From NCBI RefSeq assembly GCF_004795255.1, contig NZ_SSBQ01000002.1, forward strand, positions 3,874,001 to 3,938,000: a stretch of 64,000 bases of DNA, read 5' to 3'. The notes below the pieces were generated by a model. It searched no databases. It worked only from the letters and a program-made list of their open reading frames with translations, and was not told the DNA's origin. This document shows positions 10,183-19,377 of the stretch, in pieces (within the stretch, counting starts at the first letter, position 1; the number at the start of each line of letters is the position of its first letter). The stretch is from Streptomyces sp. RKND-216. Lineage in GTDB: Bacteria; Actinomycetota; Actinomycetes; Streptomycetales; Streptomycetaceae. The position numbers and the translations under genes were made by a program.

Positions 10183-10530
10183 GTGAGTTCCGAGACCCCA
10201 CAGCACCCCGACAAGCTTCCGATCCGGATGTTGCACGACCGGGTGCTGGTACGCACCGACATCCCGGAGGGCGAGCGCCGTTCGTCGGGCGGCATCGTCA
10301 TTCCCGCCACGGCCGCGGTGGGCCGCCGGCTGAACTGGGCCGAGGTCGTCGCGGTGGGGCAGAACGTGCGGACGGTGGAGCCCGGCGACCGGGTGCTCTA
10401 TGACCCGGAGGACCGGGCCGAGGTTGAGGTGCGCGGGGTGGCGTACGTGCTGATGCGCGAGCGTGACCTGCACGCGGTGGCCGCCGAGCGGCTGCAGGGG
10501 TCCGAGGACTCCACCGGCCTGTACCTGTAG
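10183..10530 (+). CDS. GroES-like co-chaperonin family protein
   Basis: 115 residues, GTG start. The GroES fold is recognisable: IRMLHDRVLVRTD, a mobile-loop segment ERRSSGGIVIP, and a later PGDRVLYDPEDRAEVEVRGVAYVLMRERD. It is not adjacent to groEL and carries an N-terminal extension, plus a C-terminal tail ending TGLYL, so it is a paralogue and not the main co-chaperonin. Partner unknown; it may bind one of the multiple GroELs of streptomycetes. Confidence 0.85.
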   Translation: MSSETPQHPDKLPIRMLHDRVLVRTDIPEGERRSSGGIVIPATAAVGRRLNWAEVVAVGQNVRTVEPGDRVLYDPEDRAEVEVRGVAYVLMRERDLHAVAAERLQGSEDSTGLYL

Positions 10531-10621
10531 CGCCGCCCGCCCTGCCCGGTGCGGCCGTGGGGCCCGGAGCCGCCCCGGGGCGGTGGACGGCCTACGGCCG
10601 GGGCGGTAGAGCCGGAGGCGG

Positions 10622-10942
10622 TCAGTGGCCCGAGGTCGCCTTGAGGCCGACGACGGCGACGAGCAGCAGGCAGATGAAGAAGATCCGCGCCGCCGTGACG
10701 GGCTCGTGCAGCACCAGCATGCCGATGACGGCGGCGCCGGCGGCGCCGATGCCGACCCAGACGCCGTAGGCGGTGCCGATGGGCAGCGTGCGGGCGGCCT
10801 GGGCGAGCAGCACCATGCTGGCGGCGAAGCCGGCGACGGTGAGGACGCTGGGCCAGAGCCGGGTGAAGCCCTCGGTGTAGGTGAGCCCGATCGCCCAGGC
10901 GATTTCGAGCAGGCCGGCGACGGTGAGCATGATCCAGGCCAT
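10622..10942 (-). CDS. sugE: SMR-family guanidinium exporter (SugE/Gdx)
   Basis: 106 residues with four membrane helices. The conserved membrane Glu lies in GLLEIAWAIGLTYTEGFT (residue 13), and GTAYGVWVGIGAAG is the SMR signature. The Gdx/SugE branch exports guanidinium in exchange for protons; the related EmrE branch exports quaternary drugs. Assignment to Gdx is strengthened by the candidate guanidine-III riboswitch just upstream. GGAGGT is 8 bases before the ATG. Confidence 0.9.
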   Translation of the reverse strand: MAWIMLTVAGLLEIAWAIGLTYTEGFTRLWPSVLTVAGFAASMVLLAQAARTLPIGTAYGVWVGIGAAGAAVIGMLVLHEPVTAARIFFICLLLVAVVGLKATSGH

Positions 10943-10972
10943 GACGGCACCTCCGTGTCCGTGTGCGGGGGT

Positions 10973-11038
10973 GCGTCGTCTTTGCCTCGGTCGGCTCCCG
11001 TGGGGCCAGGCCGCCCGGTACGGCGCGTCTCGTCGGGG
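10973..11038 (-). promoter_or_regulatory. Candidate guanidine-III (ykkC-III) riboswitch
   Basis: Read on the minus strand, the element has CCCG closing with CGGG as P1. Within it lies GACGAGACGCGCCGTAC, very close to the conserved guanidine-III core that I recall (GACGAGGUGCGCCGUAC). After an optional hairpin comes GGCAAAGACGACGC, matching the conserved GGACAAGACGGCGC tail. The pseudoknot GCGCCGT/ACGACGC forms with one C-A mismatch. The element ends 30 bases before the sugE start and borders its ribosome binding site. ykkC-III RNAs are known upstream of sugE-type exporters in actinobacteria. Confidence 0.75.
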
Positions 11039-11087
11039 TGTTCCGAGGCTAGCAAACGGGCGTGTGCCGGGGCGGTGCGGCGGCCGG

Positions 11088-13475
11088 TCAGCCGCCGCCG
11101 TCCTCTCCGGCGCCCACTTCTCCGGTGCTCTGGCCTCCGCCGTAGCCGCTGGAGGTGCCGCCCCAGGCTTCGCCGCCGGGGCCGTCCGTGGTGCCGCCGT
11201 CGGTCGCGCCGCCGTCGGCGGTGCCCCCGTCCGTGGTGCCGCCGTCGGTGGTGCCGCCGTCCGTGCCGCCCGTGGTCGGGTCCGGCGGGATGGACGGGCC
11301 GCCGGTGGGGTCCGGGGTCTCGGTGGGCGGGGTGGGGATGCCGGGGTCCGTGGGCTGGGTGGGGGGTTCCTCGGTGGGGACGTCGGTGGCGGGCGGTCCG
11401 CTGGGGTCGGTGTCCTCGCTGGGAGGCGCGGTGGGCAGCACCGGGCCGCGGGTGTCGAGGTCGAAGTCCTTCACCGGCTCGCCTTCGAGGGCGGCGGCGG
11501 TGTAGGCGCCCCAGATCTCGGCGGGCGGGCCGCCGCCGTTGATGCGGCGCAGTCCGAGAGCCTTGTACATCGGTTCCTGCGCGCCGGTCTCGGGGTTCTT
11601 GCCCACGACGCTGATCACGGTGGCCAGTTCGGGGGTGTAGCCGGCGAACCAGGCGGCCTTGTCCTCCTCGGCGGTGCCGGTCTTGCCGGCGGCGGGGCGT
11701 CCCGCGGACTGGGCGGCGGTGGCGGTGCCGCCCTCGACGACGCTCTCCAGCACGGCGGTGGTGGTGTCGGCGGCGTCGCGCGGGACGACCCGCTTCTCCT
11801 TCCGCTCCGGCAGGTCAACGGTCTCCGCGCCGCGGGTCACCTTGGTCACCAGGGTGGCGTCGCGGTGCATGCCGTGGTTGGCGAGGGTGGCGTACGCCTC
11901 GGCCATGTCGACGGTGGAGGCGGGGGAGACGCCCAGCGAGATCGATGCGCCGACCTTGGGGTCGATGACGCTGTCGGGGATGCCCAGCGCGGTGGCGGTC
12001 TCCCGGACGTTCTCGACGCCCACGTCGACGCCCATCTGCGCGAAGACGGCGTTGATCGACTTGTCCATGGCCTCGGAGACGGTGACCGGACCGTAGTCGA
12101 CCTGGTCCTCGTTCTCGGGGGCGAAGTCCGTGGGCCGGCCGTCGACCTCGGCCGGACGCCCGCTGGTGCCGTCGTAGACGGTGCGGGCGCTGACGGGCTG
12201 TCCGTCCTGGGTGGTGGAGTCGTGGTCGAGTGCGGAGGTGAAGACGAACGGCTTGAACGTGGAGCCGACCTGGTACTCGCGGGCGGTCGCGGTATTGGTG
12301 TACTGCTCGACGAAGTTCTCGCCGCCGTACATGGCGACGACCTCGCCGGTCTGCGGGTCGACGGAGGTGCCGCCGGTGCGGACGTAGGTGTCGACCTTGC
12401 GGTTCTCCTCGTCGAGGCGGGAGACGAGTTCCGCGTCGACGGCGTCGACCAGGGCGTCCTGCTTCTCGCGGTCGATGGTGGTGCGGATGGTGAAGCCGCC
12501 GGACCGCAGCCGGCCCGCCGAGATGATGCCGCTGTCGATCAGGTGGTCGTTGACCGCGTTGACGAGGTAGCCGCGCTGGCCCGAGAGGCTGGTCGACGGC
12601 TTGACCGGGTCGGGCTCGGGGAAATCCATGGCCTTGCGCTTCTGCTTGCTCAGCCAGCCCTCCTCGACCATGCCGCGCAGCACGTACCTCCAGCGGGTCT
12701 CGGCGCGGTCGGTGTTCTCCGGGTGGGCCTTGACGTCGTAGGCGCTGGGGGCGTTGACCAGGGCGGCGAGGTAGGCGCCTTCGGCGATGGTGAGGGCGTC
12801 GGCGTCCTTGCCGTAGTAGGCCTGGGCGGCCGACTGGATGCCGTAGGCGTTGCGGCCGAAGTAGCTGGTGTTGAGGTAGCCCTGGAGGATCTCGTCCTTG
12901 CTGACCTCGTTGTCCAGCTTGATCGCGATGAAGAACTCCTTCACCTTGCGGGTGACGGTCTGCTCCTGTGTCAGATAGTAGTTCTTCACGTACTGCTGGG
13001 TGATCGTGGAACCGGACTGCGTCGAGCCGCCGGTCATCATGTTCCACGCCGCACGCGACATCGCCTTGAGGTTGACGGCGGGCTCGCTGTAGAAGTTGCG
13101 GTCCTCGGCGGCCAGCATGGCGTGCTGCGCGCCGCGGGAGATCTCGTCGAGGGGGACGCTCTCCCGGTTGTAGTCGCCGTCGACGGCGATGCGGCTGCCG
13201 TCGGAGTACAGGTAGACGTTGGACTGCGAGACGGCGTGCGGGTTGGGCTCGGGGATGTCGACGAGCAGGTAGCCGGCGACCATGCCGCCGGAGATCACCA
13301 GGATCACGGTGAGCACCGTGCCGACCACCATGCGCCAGGTGGGGATCAGCCGGCGCGCCCCGGTGCGCCGGGAGCCGTTGTGTTCCGCGTCCGGTTCCCC
13401 GCCCGGTTCCTCGCGGGGCGTCCAGTCGCCGTCCGCCGCGTACGGCCCGGTGTCACGGTTCGGCTCGTCACTCAT
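11088..13475 (-). CDS. Class A penicillin-binding protein (glycosyltransferase/transpeptidase)
   Basis: 795 residues from ATG 13475 (MSDEPNRDTGP). There is a cytosolic N-terminus of about 45 residues and one membrane helix (VVGTVLTVILVISGGMVAGYLL). The GT51 glycosyltransferase domain follows (AAEDRNFYSE, STITQQYVKNYYL). The transpeptidase has SxxK in GSTFKPF, SxN in KSIN and KTGTAEEDKAAWFAGY. The Pro/Thr/Gly-rich tail of about 120 residues ends in TDGGT-type repeats and probably spans or contacts the wall. It builds peptidoglycan in the envelope. The divergent region to the next gene is 308 bases. Confidence 0.95.
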   Translation of the reverse strand: MSDEPNRDTGPYAADGDWTPREEPGGEPDAEHNGSRRTGARRLIPTWRMVVGTVLTVILVISGGMVAGYLLVDIPEPNPHAVSQSNVYLYSDGSRIAVDGDYNRESVPLDEISRGAQHAMLAAEDRNFYSEPAVNLKAMSRAAWNMMTGGSTQSGSTITQQYVKNYYLTQEQTVTRKVKEFFIAIKLDNEVSKDEILQGYLNTSYFGRNAYGIQSAAQAYYGKDADALTIAEGAYLAALVNAPSAYDVKAHPENTDRAETRWRYVLRGMVEEGWLSKQKRKAMDFPEPDPVKPSTSLSGQRGYLVNAVNDHLIDSGIISAGRLRSGGFTIRTTIDREKQDALVDAVDAELVSRLDEENRKVDTYVRTGGTSVDPQTGEVVAMYGGENFVEQYTNTATAREYQVGSTFKPFVFTSALDHDSTTQDGQPVSARTVYDGTSGRPAEVDGRPTDFAPENEDQVDYGPVTVSEAMDKSINAVFAQMGVDVGVENVRETATALGIPDSVIDPKVGASISLGVSPASTVDMAEAYATLANHGMHRDATLVTKVTRGAETVDLPERKEKRVVPRDAADTTTAVLESVVEGGTATAAQSAGRPAAGKTGTAEEDKAAWFAGYTPELATVISVVGKNPETGAQEPMYKALGLRRINGGGPPAEIWGAYTAAALEGEPVKDFDLDTRGPVLPTAPPSEDTDPSGPPATDVPTEEPPTQPTDPGIPTPPTETPDPTGGPSIPPDPTTGGTDGGTTDGGTTDGGTADGGATDGGTTDGPGGEAWGGTSSGYGGGQSTGEVGAGEDGGG
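11181..11273 (-). repeat. 15-bp tandem repeats encoding TDGGT/A units
   Basis: About six degenerate 15-bp units (consensus on the plus strand CCGCCGTCSGTGGTG) encode successive TDGGT/TDGGA pentapeptides in the PBP tail. They are a likely source of length variation by slippage. Confidence 0.7.
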
Positions 13476-13783
13476 CGTCTGCAGGCACTCCCCGTCCACG
13501 TCCGGGCGTTCGGATAGCCGTCCGGATCCACTCTCGCATCCTCCGCACCGGCCTCCGGTGACCGGCCACGCGCCGCTGCGGCGTGGCGTGTTGCCGCATG
13601 GCGTACGGCGTACCCGGGCGTGGGGCGGAAAACCCTTCGCCCGGGGCGGGTGCGCGCCCGTAGGCTGGTGGATTCGCTTCGTTCCGGCTCCCCGGCTCGC
13701 TGCCGCGGGGGTCGTCCGCGCCTGCGTGCCGGGCGGCGGCTGTGGAGCCGCTTTAGATACAGACGGGGGAGGGGCCGGGAAGG
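13476..13783. other. Divergent intergenic region, PBP / ABC exporter
   Basis: 308 bases without a supportable gene. It must hold divergent promoters. CGTAGGCTGG near 13660 resembles a minus-10 region for the rightward genes, and GGGAAGG precedes the ABC permease start. Nothing else is recognised. Confidence 0.5.
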
Positions 13784-14596
13784 ATGCATCGCGGCGGGGT
13801 CTATTTCACGGTGACGGCGGGCTCGTTCCGGCGCTACGCCACCTACCGGGTCGCGACGGCGGCGGGTGTGTTCACCAACACGGTCTTCGGCTTCGTCCTC
13901 GCCCACACCTATCTGGCGCTGTGGTCGGAGCGGCCCCGGCTGGGCGGGTACGACCAGGCGGAGGCGCTGACCTTCGTGTGGACCGGGCAGGCCCTGCTGG
14001 CGGCGGTGGCGCTGATGGGCGGTGGTGCGCTGGAGGACCTCCAGGCCCGTATCCGCAGCGGCGACGTGGCCGTGGACCTGTACCGGCCGGTGGATCTGCA
14101 GCTGTGGTGGCTTGCGGCGGATCTGGGGCGGGCGGCGTTCCAGCTGGTCGGCCGCGGGGTGGTGCCGGTGGCGGTGGGGGCGCTGGCGTTCGAGCTGGCG
14201 CTGCCGTCGTCGCCGGTGACCTGGCTGCTGTTCCTGGTGTCGACGTGGCTGGCGGTGGTGGTGGGGTTCGGGTTGCGCTATCTGCTGGCGCTGGCCACGT
14301 TCTGGGTGATGGAGGGCACCGGCCTGAACACCCTGTCCACGCTGCTGAACACGTTCTTCTCGGGGATGCTGCTGCCGCTGACGGTCTTCCCGGGGGCGTT
14401 CGGGGAGGCGGTGCGGACGCTGCCGTGGGCGGCGATGCTCCAGGTGCCGGCGGACGTGCTGCTGGAGCAGCACCGGGGGGCGGCCGCGGTGGTGTCGGCA
14501 CTGGCGTTCCAGGCCGGGTGGGCGGTGGTGGTGCTGGCGCTGGGGCGCGCGCTCCAGGCGGTCGCCATCCGGAAGGTGGTGGTCCAGGGTGGCTGA
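13784..14596 (+). CDS. ABC-2 type permease subunit 1
   Basis: 270 residues with six predicted membrane helices (for example VATAAGVFTNTVFGFVLAHTYLAL near the N-terminus). It belongs to the ABC-2/DUF990-like permease group. It overlaps the next permease by 8 bases and the ATPase follows, so the three form one exporter operon. The pairing of two different permeases with a DrrA-type ATPase is typical of lipid, peptide or antibiotic export; the substrate is unknown. GGGAAGG precedes the ATG. Confidence 0.85.
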   Translation: MHRGGVYFTVTAGSFRRYATYRVATAAGVFTNTVFGFVLAHTYLALWSERPRLGGYDQAEALTFVWTGQALLAAVALMGGGALEDLQARIRSGDVAVDLYRPVDLQLWWLAADLGRAAFQLVGRGVVPVAVGALAFELALPSSPVTWLLFLVSTWLAVVVGFGLRYLLALATFWVMEGTGLNTLSTLLNTFFSGMLLPLTVFPGAFGEAVRTLPWAAMLQVPADVLLEQHRGAAAVVSALAFQAGWAVVVLALGRALQAVAIRKVVVQGG

Positions 14597-15416
14597 GGGG
14601 CTGCTCGTGCGGATTCTCTGGGGTCTGCGGGCGTACGGCTTCATCGTGCGGATGTGGGTGCGTTCGGCGCTGGCGTACCGCGCGTCGTTCCTGATGATGA
14701 CGCTCGGCGGGATCGCGATGACGGCCTTGGACTTCGTCGCAATCGTGATCATGTTCACCCACATCGAGGAGTTGGGCGGCTTCTCGCTGCCGGAGGTGGC
14801 GTTCCTGTACGGCGCGTCCAGCGCGTCGTTCGGGCTGGCGGACCTGCTGGCCGGGTCGTTCGGGCGGGTGGGCGGCCGGGTGCGGGACGGGACGGTGGAC
14901 GTGCTGCTGGTGCGTCCGGTGCCGGTCTCGGCGCAGGTCGCCGCCGACCGGTTCGCGCTGCACCGGGTGGGGCGGCTGATCCAGGCGGGGCTGCTGCTGG
15001 GCTGGGCGCTGTGGCACCTGGACGTGGCGTGGACGCCGGGTCGGGTGCTGATGGTGCCGGTGATGGTGGTGAGCGGCGCGCTGATCTTCGCCGCGGTGCT
15101 CGCGGTCGGGGGCGCGTTCCAGTTCTGGGCGCGGGACGCGTCGGAGGTGCAGAACGCCTTCACCTACGGCGGTCAGACGATGCTCCAGTATCCGCCGACG
15201 GTATTCGGACGCGAGCTGGTGCGGGGGGCGACGTTCGTGGTGCCGCTGGCGTTCGTGAACTGGGTTCCGGCGCTGTACGTGCTGGGCCGGGGCGACGTCC
15301 TGGGGCTGCCGTGGTGGGCGGACTTCGCCTCGCCCGCGGTGGCGCTGGTGTCCGTTGCGGTGGCGGGGCTGGTGTGGCGGGCCGGGCTGCGGGGCTATGT
15401 GAGTACGGGAAGCTGA
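14589..15416 (+). CDS. ABC-2 type permease subunit 2
   Basis: 275 residues, GTG start, six membrane helices. It contains YRASFLMMTLGGIAMTALDF and a conserved cytosolic GRVRDGTVDVLLVRPVPV loop that resembles SGDVAVDLYRPVDLQ in its partner, so the two permeases are probably paralogues forming a heterodimer. Translationally coupled to the upstream permease (8-base overlap). Confidence 0.85.
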   Translation: MAEGLLVRILWGLRAYGFIVRMWVRSALAYRASFLMMTLGGIAMTALDFVAIVIMFTHIEELGGFSLPEVAFLYGASSASFGLADLLAGSFGRVGGRVRDGTVDVLLVRPVPVSAQVAADRFALHRVGRLIQAGLLLGWALWHLDVAWTPGRVLMVPVMVVSGALIFAAVLAVGGAFQFWARDASEVQNAFTYGGQTMLQYPPTVFGRELVRGATFVVPLAFVNWVPALYVLGRGDVLGLPWWADFASPAVALVSVAVAGLVWRAGLRGYVSTGS

Positions 15417-15432
15417 GAGGGAGCCGGGACGG

Positions 15433-16395
15433 ATGGACGCGTGCATCGAGGTGGAGGGGCTGGAGAAGGTGTTCCGGGTGCGGCGGCGCACCGGGCGCCG
15501 ACTGCGCCGGGAGACGAGCGAGGTGCGGGCGGTCGACGGCATCACCTTCTCGGTGCCGCGCGGCCAGGTCGTGGGCTACATCGGCCCGAACGGGGCGGGG
15601 AAGTCGACGACGATCAAGATGCTGACCGGGATCCTGACGCCCGGCGGCGGGCGGCTGCGGGTCGCCGGTCTCGACCCGGCGCGCGAGCGTACGCGGCTCG
15701 CGCGGCGCATCGGGGTGGTGTTCGGCCAGCGCACGACACTGTGGTGGGACCTGCCGCTGCGCGACTCGTACGCGCTGGTGCGGCGCATGTACCGGGTGCC
15801 GGCGGACCGCTTCCGCGTGAACCTCGACCGGTGCGTGGAACTGCTCGGTCTCGCCGACCTGCTGGACGTGCCGGTGCGTCAGCTCTCGCTGGGACAGCGG
15901 ATGCGTGGGGACATCGCTGCGGCGCTGCTGCACGACCCGGAGGTGCTCTACCTGGACGAGCCGACGATCGGGCTGGACGTCGTCAGCAAGGCACGGGTCC
16001 GCGGCTTCCTGCGCGACCTGAACGCCGAGCGCGGTACCACGGTGCTGCTCACCACGCACGACCTCACCGACATCGAGCAGCTCTGCGAGCGGGTGATGGT
16101 GATCGATCACGGGCGGATGATGTACGACGGGGCGCTGGGCGGGCTGCACGAGGTGGGGGAGAGCGAGCGGACGCTGGTGGTGGACCTCGAGCGGGAGCTG
16201 GCGCCGATCAGCGGGGTGCCGGGGGCGCGGACCGTGCGGACGGAGGGGCCGCGGCAGTGGCTGGCGTTCCCGGCGTCGGCGAGTGCGGCGCCGGTCGTGG
16301 CCGCGGTGGCGGCCCACTATCCGCTGGTCGACCTGTCGGTGCGGGAGCCGGACATCGAGTCGGTCATCGCCGCGATGTACGCGGGGCGTGCGTAG
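15433..16395 (+). CDS. ABC exporter ATPase (DrrA-like)
   Basis: 320 residues. Walker A is GPNGAGKST (about residue 53). The Q-loop is VFGQRTTLWWDLP, the signature is LSLGQRMRGD, Walker B is LYLDEPTIGLD and the H-loop is TTHD. The C-terminal extension (LVVDLERELAPISG...) is the DUF4162-type domain seen in drug and lipid exporters. It starts 16 bases after the second permease. Confidence 0.92.
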   Translation: MDACIEVEGLEKVFRVRRRTGRRLRRETSEVRAVDGITFSVPRGQVVGYIGPNGAGKSTTIKMLTGILTPGGGRLRVAGLDPARERTRLARRIGVVFGQRTTLWWDLPLRDSYALVRRMYRVPADRFRVNLDRCVELLGLADLLDVPVRQLSLGQRMRGDIAAALLHDPEVLYLDEPTIGLDVVSKARVRGFLRDLNAERGTTVLLTTHDLTDIEQLCERVMVIDHGRMMYDGALGGLHEVGESERTLVVDLERELAPISGVPGARTVRTEGPRQWLAFPASASAAPVVAAVAAHYPLVDLSVREPDIESVIAAMYAGRA

Positions 16396-16455
16396 GGGCG
16401 CGGCGGTGCCGGAGGGGACGGGGAGGCGGGCCCCGGCGGGGAGGCGCCGGGATGC

Positions 16456-17775
16456 TCAGAGGCGTGCCGGGTCGGGGTCGCCGGCGAGCTGCCCGAGCTC
16501 CACCGCGTGGGCCATCGCTCGGTAGCCGTTGTCGGACGGGTGCAGGTGGTCGCCGGAGTCGTAGATGCCGCGCAGCCGCTGCGGTGCGGCCGGGTCGCGC
16601 AGCGCCGCGTCGAAGTCGATCACCGCGTCGAAGACGTCACCGGACCGGATGCGGTCGTTGACGGCCTGCCGCACGGCCTCCTCCCGCGGCTCGTAGCCGC
16701 GGTGCCCGCCGGACGGGGTGAGGGTGCCGCCCACGACCCGGACGCCCCGCGCGTGGGCTCTCCGGGTGATCTCCTGGAGGCCCGCGACGATGCGGGCGGA
16801 GTCGAGTTGCTGCGGGTGCTTGAGGAGGTCGTTCAGGCCCAGTTCGACGACGAGGACTTCGACGCCGGTCCGGGAGAGTGCGTCACGGTCGAGGCGGTTC
16901 AGGGCGGAGGGTCCGTTGTTCGGCGAGTAGTCGAGGCCGTCGATCAGCACCCGGTTCCCGCTGATGCCCGCGTTGAGGACGCTGTACCGGGGGGCGTCGG
17001 GCTCGGTGCGCAGCCGTTCGGCGAGGAAGTCGGTCCAGCGGTGGTTGGCGCCGGTGGACGAGGTGATGCCGTCGGTGATCGAGTCGCCGAGCACCGCGAC
17101 CGCGCCGTCGGCCTCGGTGGTCCACACGTCGACGGCTGTCACCCACCGCCAGTACGGGCTCTGCTGCGTGAAGTCGGTGCCGGCGACGGACCGGGTCAGG
17201 TCGCCCGGCCCGGCGTAGTTGGTCTGCCGCGCGTGGTTGTGGAAGGTCACCGGGCCGGACGCCTGGCGCGTGTACGTGGTGATCAGCAGGTCGCCGGCGG
17301 CCGGCACGTTCAGCCGTACGGCGTCGCTGACGGCCTTCTCGCCGGGCGGGATGGTCACCGAGGGGCGGCCGTCGAAGGTGAGCCGGCGCAGGCTGCCGGC
17401 CTTCGCGGTGGGGCTGCTGGGCGCGGCGGCGAGGGCGATGCCGGCCCGGGTGAAGGTCAGCGGCCTCTCGCCGAAGAGGTTGGAGAGGTGGATGCGGGCG
17501 CGGGTGCCGCCCACGGAGGTGTGCACGACGTTGCGGACCGACATGTCGGCGAAGGCGTTCCGGGTGCCGGGCTCGGCTGCGGCGGGGGCGGCGGCCCAGG
17601 TGCCGATCCAGCTGCCGGAGGAGGCGGGCCGGGCGCCGCCGGCGCCGGACTGCGGGCCGTCCGCGCCCTCGTCCCGTCCGGACGCCTTGCCGAAGCCGAC
17701 GAAGACAGCCGTGGACACCAGGACCACGAGGGCGGCGAGTGCTGCCAGCAGGGCATAACCCAGGTTTCTGGTCAT
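16456..17775 (-). CDS. Secreted or membrane-anchored SGNH/GDSL hydrolase
   Basis: 439 residues from ATG 17775 (MTRNLGYALLAALAALVVLVSTAVFVGF), preceded by GAGGAGA. An N-terminal signal anchor is followed by a carbohydrate-binding-like beta domain and the SGNH hydrolase. Catalytic Ser is in AVLGDSITDG, block III is LGLNDLL, and the Asp-His pair is in SGDHLHPSDNGY. The likely activity is esterase or deacylase on extracellular polysaccharide or lipid. The frame upstream of 17775 lacks a signal sequence and is not used. Confidence 0.88.
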   Translation of the reverse strand: MTRNLGYALLAALAALVVLVSTAVFVGFGKASGRDEGADGPQSGAGGARPASSGSWIGTWAAAPAAAEPGTRNAFADMSVRNVVHTSVGGTRARIHLSNLFGERPLTFTRAGIALAAAPSSPTAKAGSLRRLTFDGRPSVTIPPGEKAVSDAVRLNVPAAGDLLITTYTRQASGPVTFHNHARQTNYAGPGDLTRSVAGTDFTQQSPYWRWVTAVDVWTTEADGAVAVLGDSITDGITSSTGANHRWTDFLAERLRTEPDAPRYSVLNAGISGNRVLIDGLDYSPNNGPSALNRLDRDALSRTGVEVLVVELGLNDLLKHPQQLDSARIVAGLQEITRRAHARGVRVVGGTLTPSGGHRGYEPREEAVRQAVNDRIRSGDVFDAVIDFDAALRDPAAPQRLRGIYDSGDHLHPSDNGYRAMAHAVELGQLAGDPDPARL

Positions 17776-17954
17776 GCGCGGTGTCTCCTCGGGCTGTCGG
17801 AGCGGGCTCCGGCGGTCGGGTCTCTCATGATCCCACGGTGCCCCGTGTGGACTCGAATCGTCAGACGCGGGGAACCCCTGGGGCGTTCCCCGCGTATGGC
17901 GGGTGGGGAACGCGAGGAGAGAATGTGCCGAGGCCAGCGGAGCGGGTGGAGCGG

Positions 17955-19286
17955 ATGGACCAGTCGGAACGGGGTGGAACCGCCACGGCGGAACGGTCCG
18001 GTGTGAGAGCACTCACACGGGGTCCGGGAGCGTTCACGGCCGCCGACGAGGAGCGTCAGCGCGGCGTGCGCCGGATGAAGCTGATCGCCACCGGGGCGCT
18101 GGCCGCGATGGCCGTCGTCTTCGCCCTCGCCACGTGGGCGGGCGAGTCCGGCGCCGGCGCCTGGACGGGGTATGTCGCGGCGGCCGCCGAGGCCGGCATG
18201 GTCGGTGCGCTCGCCGACTGGTTCGCCGTCACCGCCCTCTTCAAACGCCCGATGGGTCTTCCCATCCCGCACACCGCGATCATCCCCACCAAGAAGGACC
18301 AACTCGGCCGGAGCCTGGGCGACTTCGTCGGGGAGAACTTCCTCTCCGAGGAGGTCGTGCGGGCCCGGCTGCGTTCCGTGGGCATCGGCAGCAGGCTCGG
18401 CGGCTGGCTCTCCGAGCCGGCGCACGCGGACCGGGTGACGGCCGAACTGGCCACCGCCCTGCGCGGCGCGCTCACGGTGCTGCGCGACGACGACGTGCAG
18501 GCCGTCGTCGGCGAGGCCATCACGCGGCGGGCGGAGGCGCAGGAGATCGCGCCCGGCCTGGGCCGGCTGCTCGAGCAGGTCGTCGCCGACGGCGGCCACC
18601 GCCGCGTGGTGGACCTGGTGTGCGTGCGGGCCCGGGACTGGCTGGAGCGGCACAGCGACTCCGTGATGGAGGCGGTCAGCGGCGGCGCGCCCGGCTGGAC
18701 GCCCCGTTTCGTGGACCGCAAGGTCGGCGAGCGCGTCTACAAGGAGCTGCTGCGCTTCGTCACCGAGATGCGGGACATGCCCGGGCACCCGGCGCGCGGT
18801 GCTCTCGACCGCTTCCTCACCGACTTCGCCCGGGACCTGCGCACCGACGAGGAGACGCGGGAGCGCGTCGAGCGGCTCAAGCGTGACGTGCTGGGGCGGT
18901 CGGAGGTGCAGGACCTGATCGCCTCGGCGTGGTCCTCGGTGCGGGCGATGATCGTGGCCGCCGCCGAGGACGAGCGCAGCGAACTGCGCATGCGGGCCCG
19001 GGCGTCGCTGCTGTCGCTGGGCCGGCGGATGGCGGAGGACGACCGGCTGCAGGGCAAGGTCGACTCCTGGGTGGAGGGCGCGGCGACGCACGTCGTCACC
19101 ACCTACCGCGACGAGATCACCTCGCTGATCAGCGAGACCATCGCCGGCTGGGACGCGGAGCACACCTCCCGCAAGATCGAGGCGCACATCGGCCGGGACC
19201 TGCAGTTCATCCGCATCAACGGCACGGTGGTGGGTGCGCTGGCCGGGCTGGTGATCCACACCGTCGCGCACGCGGCGGGCGCCTGA
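17955..19286 (+). CDS. DUF445 family membrane protein
   Basis: 443 residues from ATG 17955 (MDQSERGG). Two N-terminal hydrophobic stretches surround the conserved GALADWFAVTALFKRPMGLPIPHTAIIP segment (about residues 90-117) that defines DUF445. A long helical, charged region follows, then a C-terminal hydrophobic helix (VVGALAGLVIHTVAHAA). Function of the family is unknown. It is transcribed alone and ends in the hairpin at 19331-19357. Confidence 0.9.
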   Translation: MDQSERGGTATAERSGVRALTRGPGAFTAADEERQRGVRRMKLIATGALAAMAVVFALATWAGESGAGAWTGYVAAAAEAGMVGALADWFAVTALFKRPMGLPIPHTAIIPTKKDQLGRSLGDFVGENFLSEEVVRARLRSVGIGSRLGGWLSEPAHADRVTAELATALRGALTVLRDDDVQAVVGEAITRRAEAQEIAPGLGRLLEQVVADGGHRRVVDLVCVRARDWLERHSDSVMEAVSGGAPGWTPRFVDRKVGERVYKELLRFVTEMRDMPGHPARGALDRFLTDFARDLRTDEETRERVERLKRDVLGRSEVQDLIASAWSSVRAMIVAAAEDERSELRMRARASLLSLGRRMAEDDRLQGKVDSWVEGAATHVVTTYRDEITSLISETIAGWDAEHTSRKIEAHIGRDLQFIRINGTVVGALAGLVIHTVAHAAGA

Positions 19287-19330
19287 GCACGACGGCCCCG
19301 GCGGCGCGGCATCCGCGTCCCGCTCCCGGG

Positions 19331-19357
19331 CCCGCGTCCCACTGGGTGGGACGCGGG
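19331..19357 (+). terminator. Terminator of the DUF445 gene
   Basis: CCCGCGTCCCA (19331-19341) pairs perfectly with TGGGACGCGGG (19347-19357) around a five-base loop, 44 bases after the stop. Confidence 0.75.
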
Positions 19358-19377
19358 TTGCGCTGCGGCACACCTCC

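Noticed and set aside
9139..11055. 638-codon minus-strand frame as one protein
   Set aside because: Only the last 155 codons are bcp; the upstream part crosses DUF3618, GroES-like and sugE.
10943..11060. Guanidine-I (classic ykkC) or guanidine-II riboswitch upstream of sugE
   Set aside because: No CUAGGG...GGUCCGAGAG elements and no paired ACGR loops; the class III pattern fits better.
10881..13517. 878-codon plus-strand frame
   Set aside because: Antisense shadow of the penicillin-binding protein, which has complete catalytic motifs.
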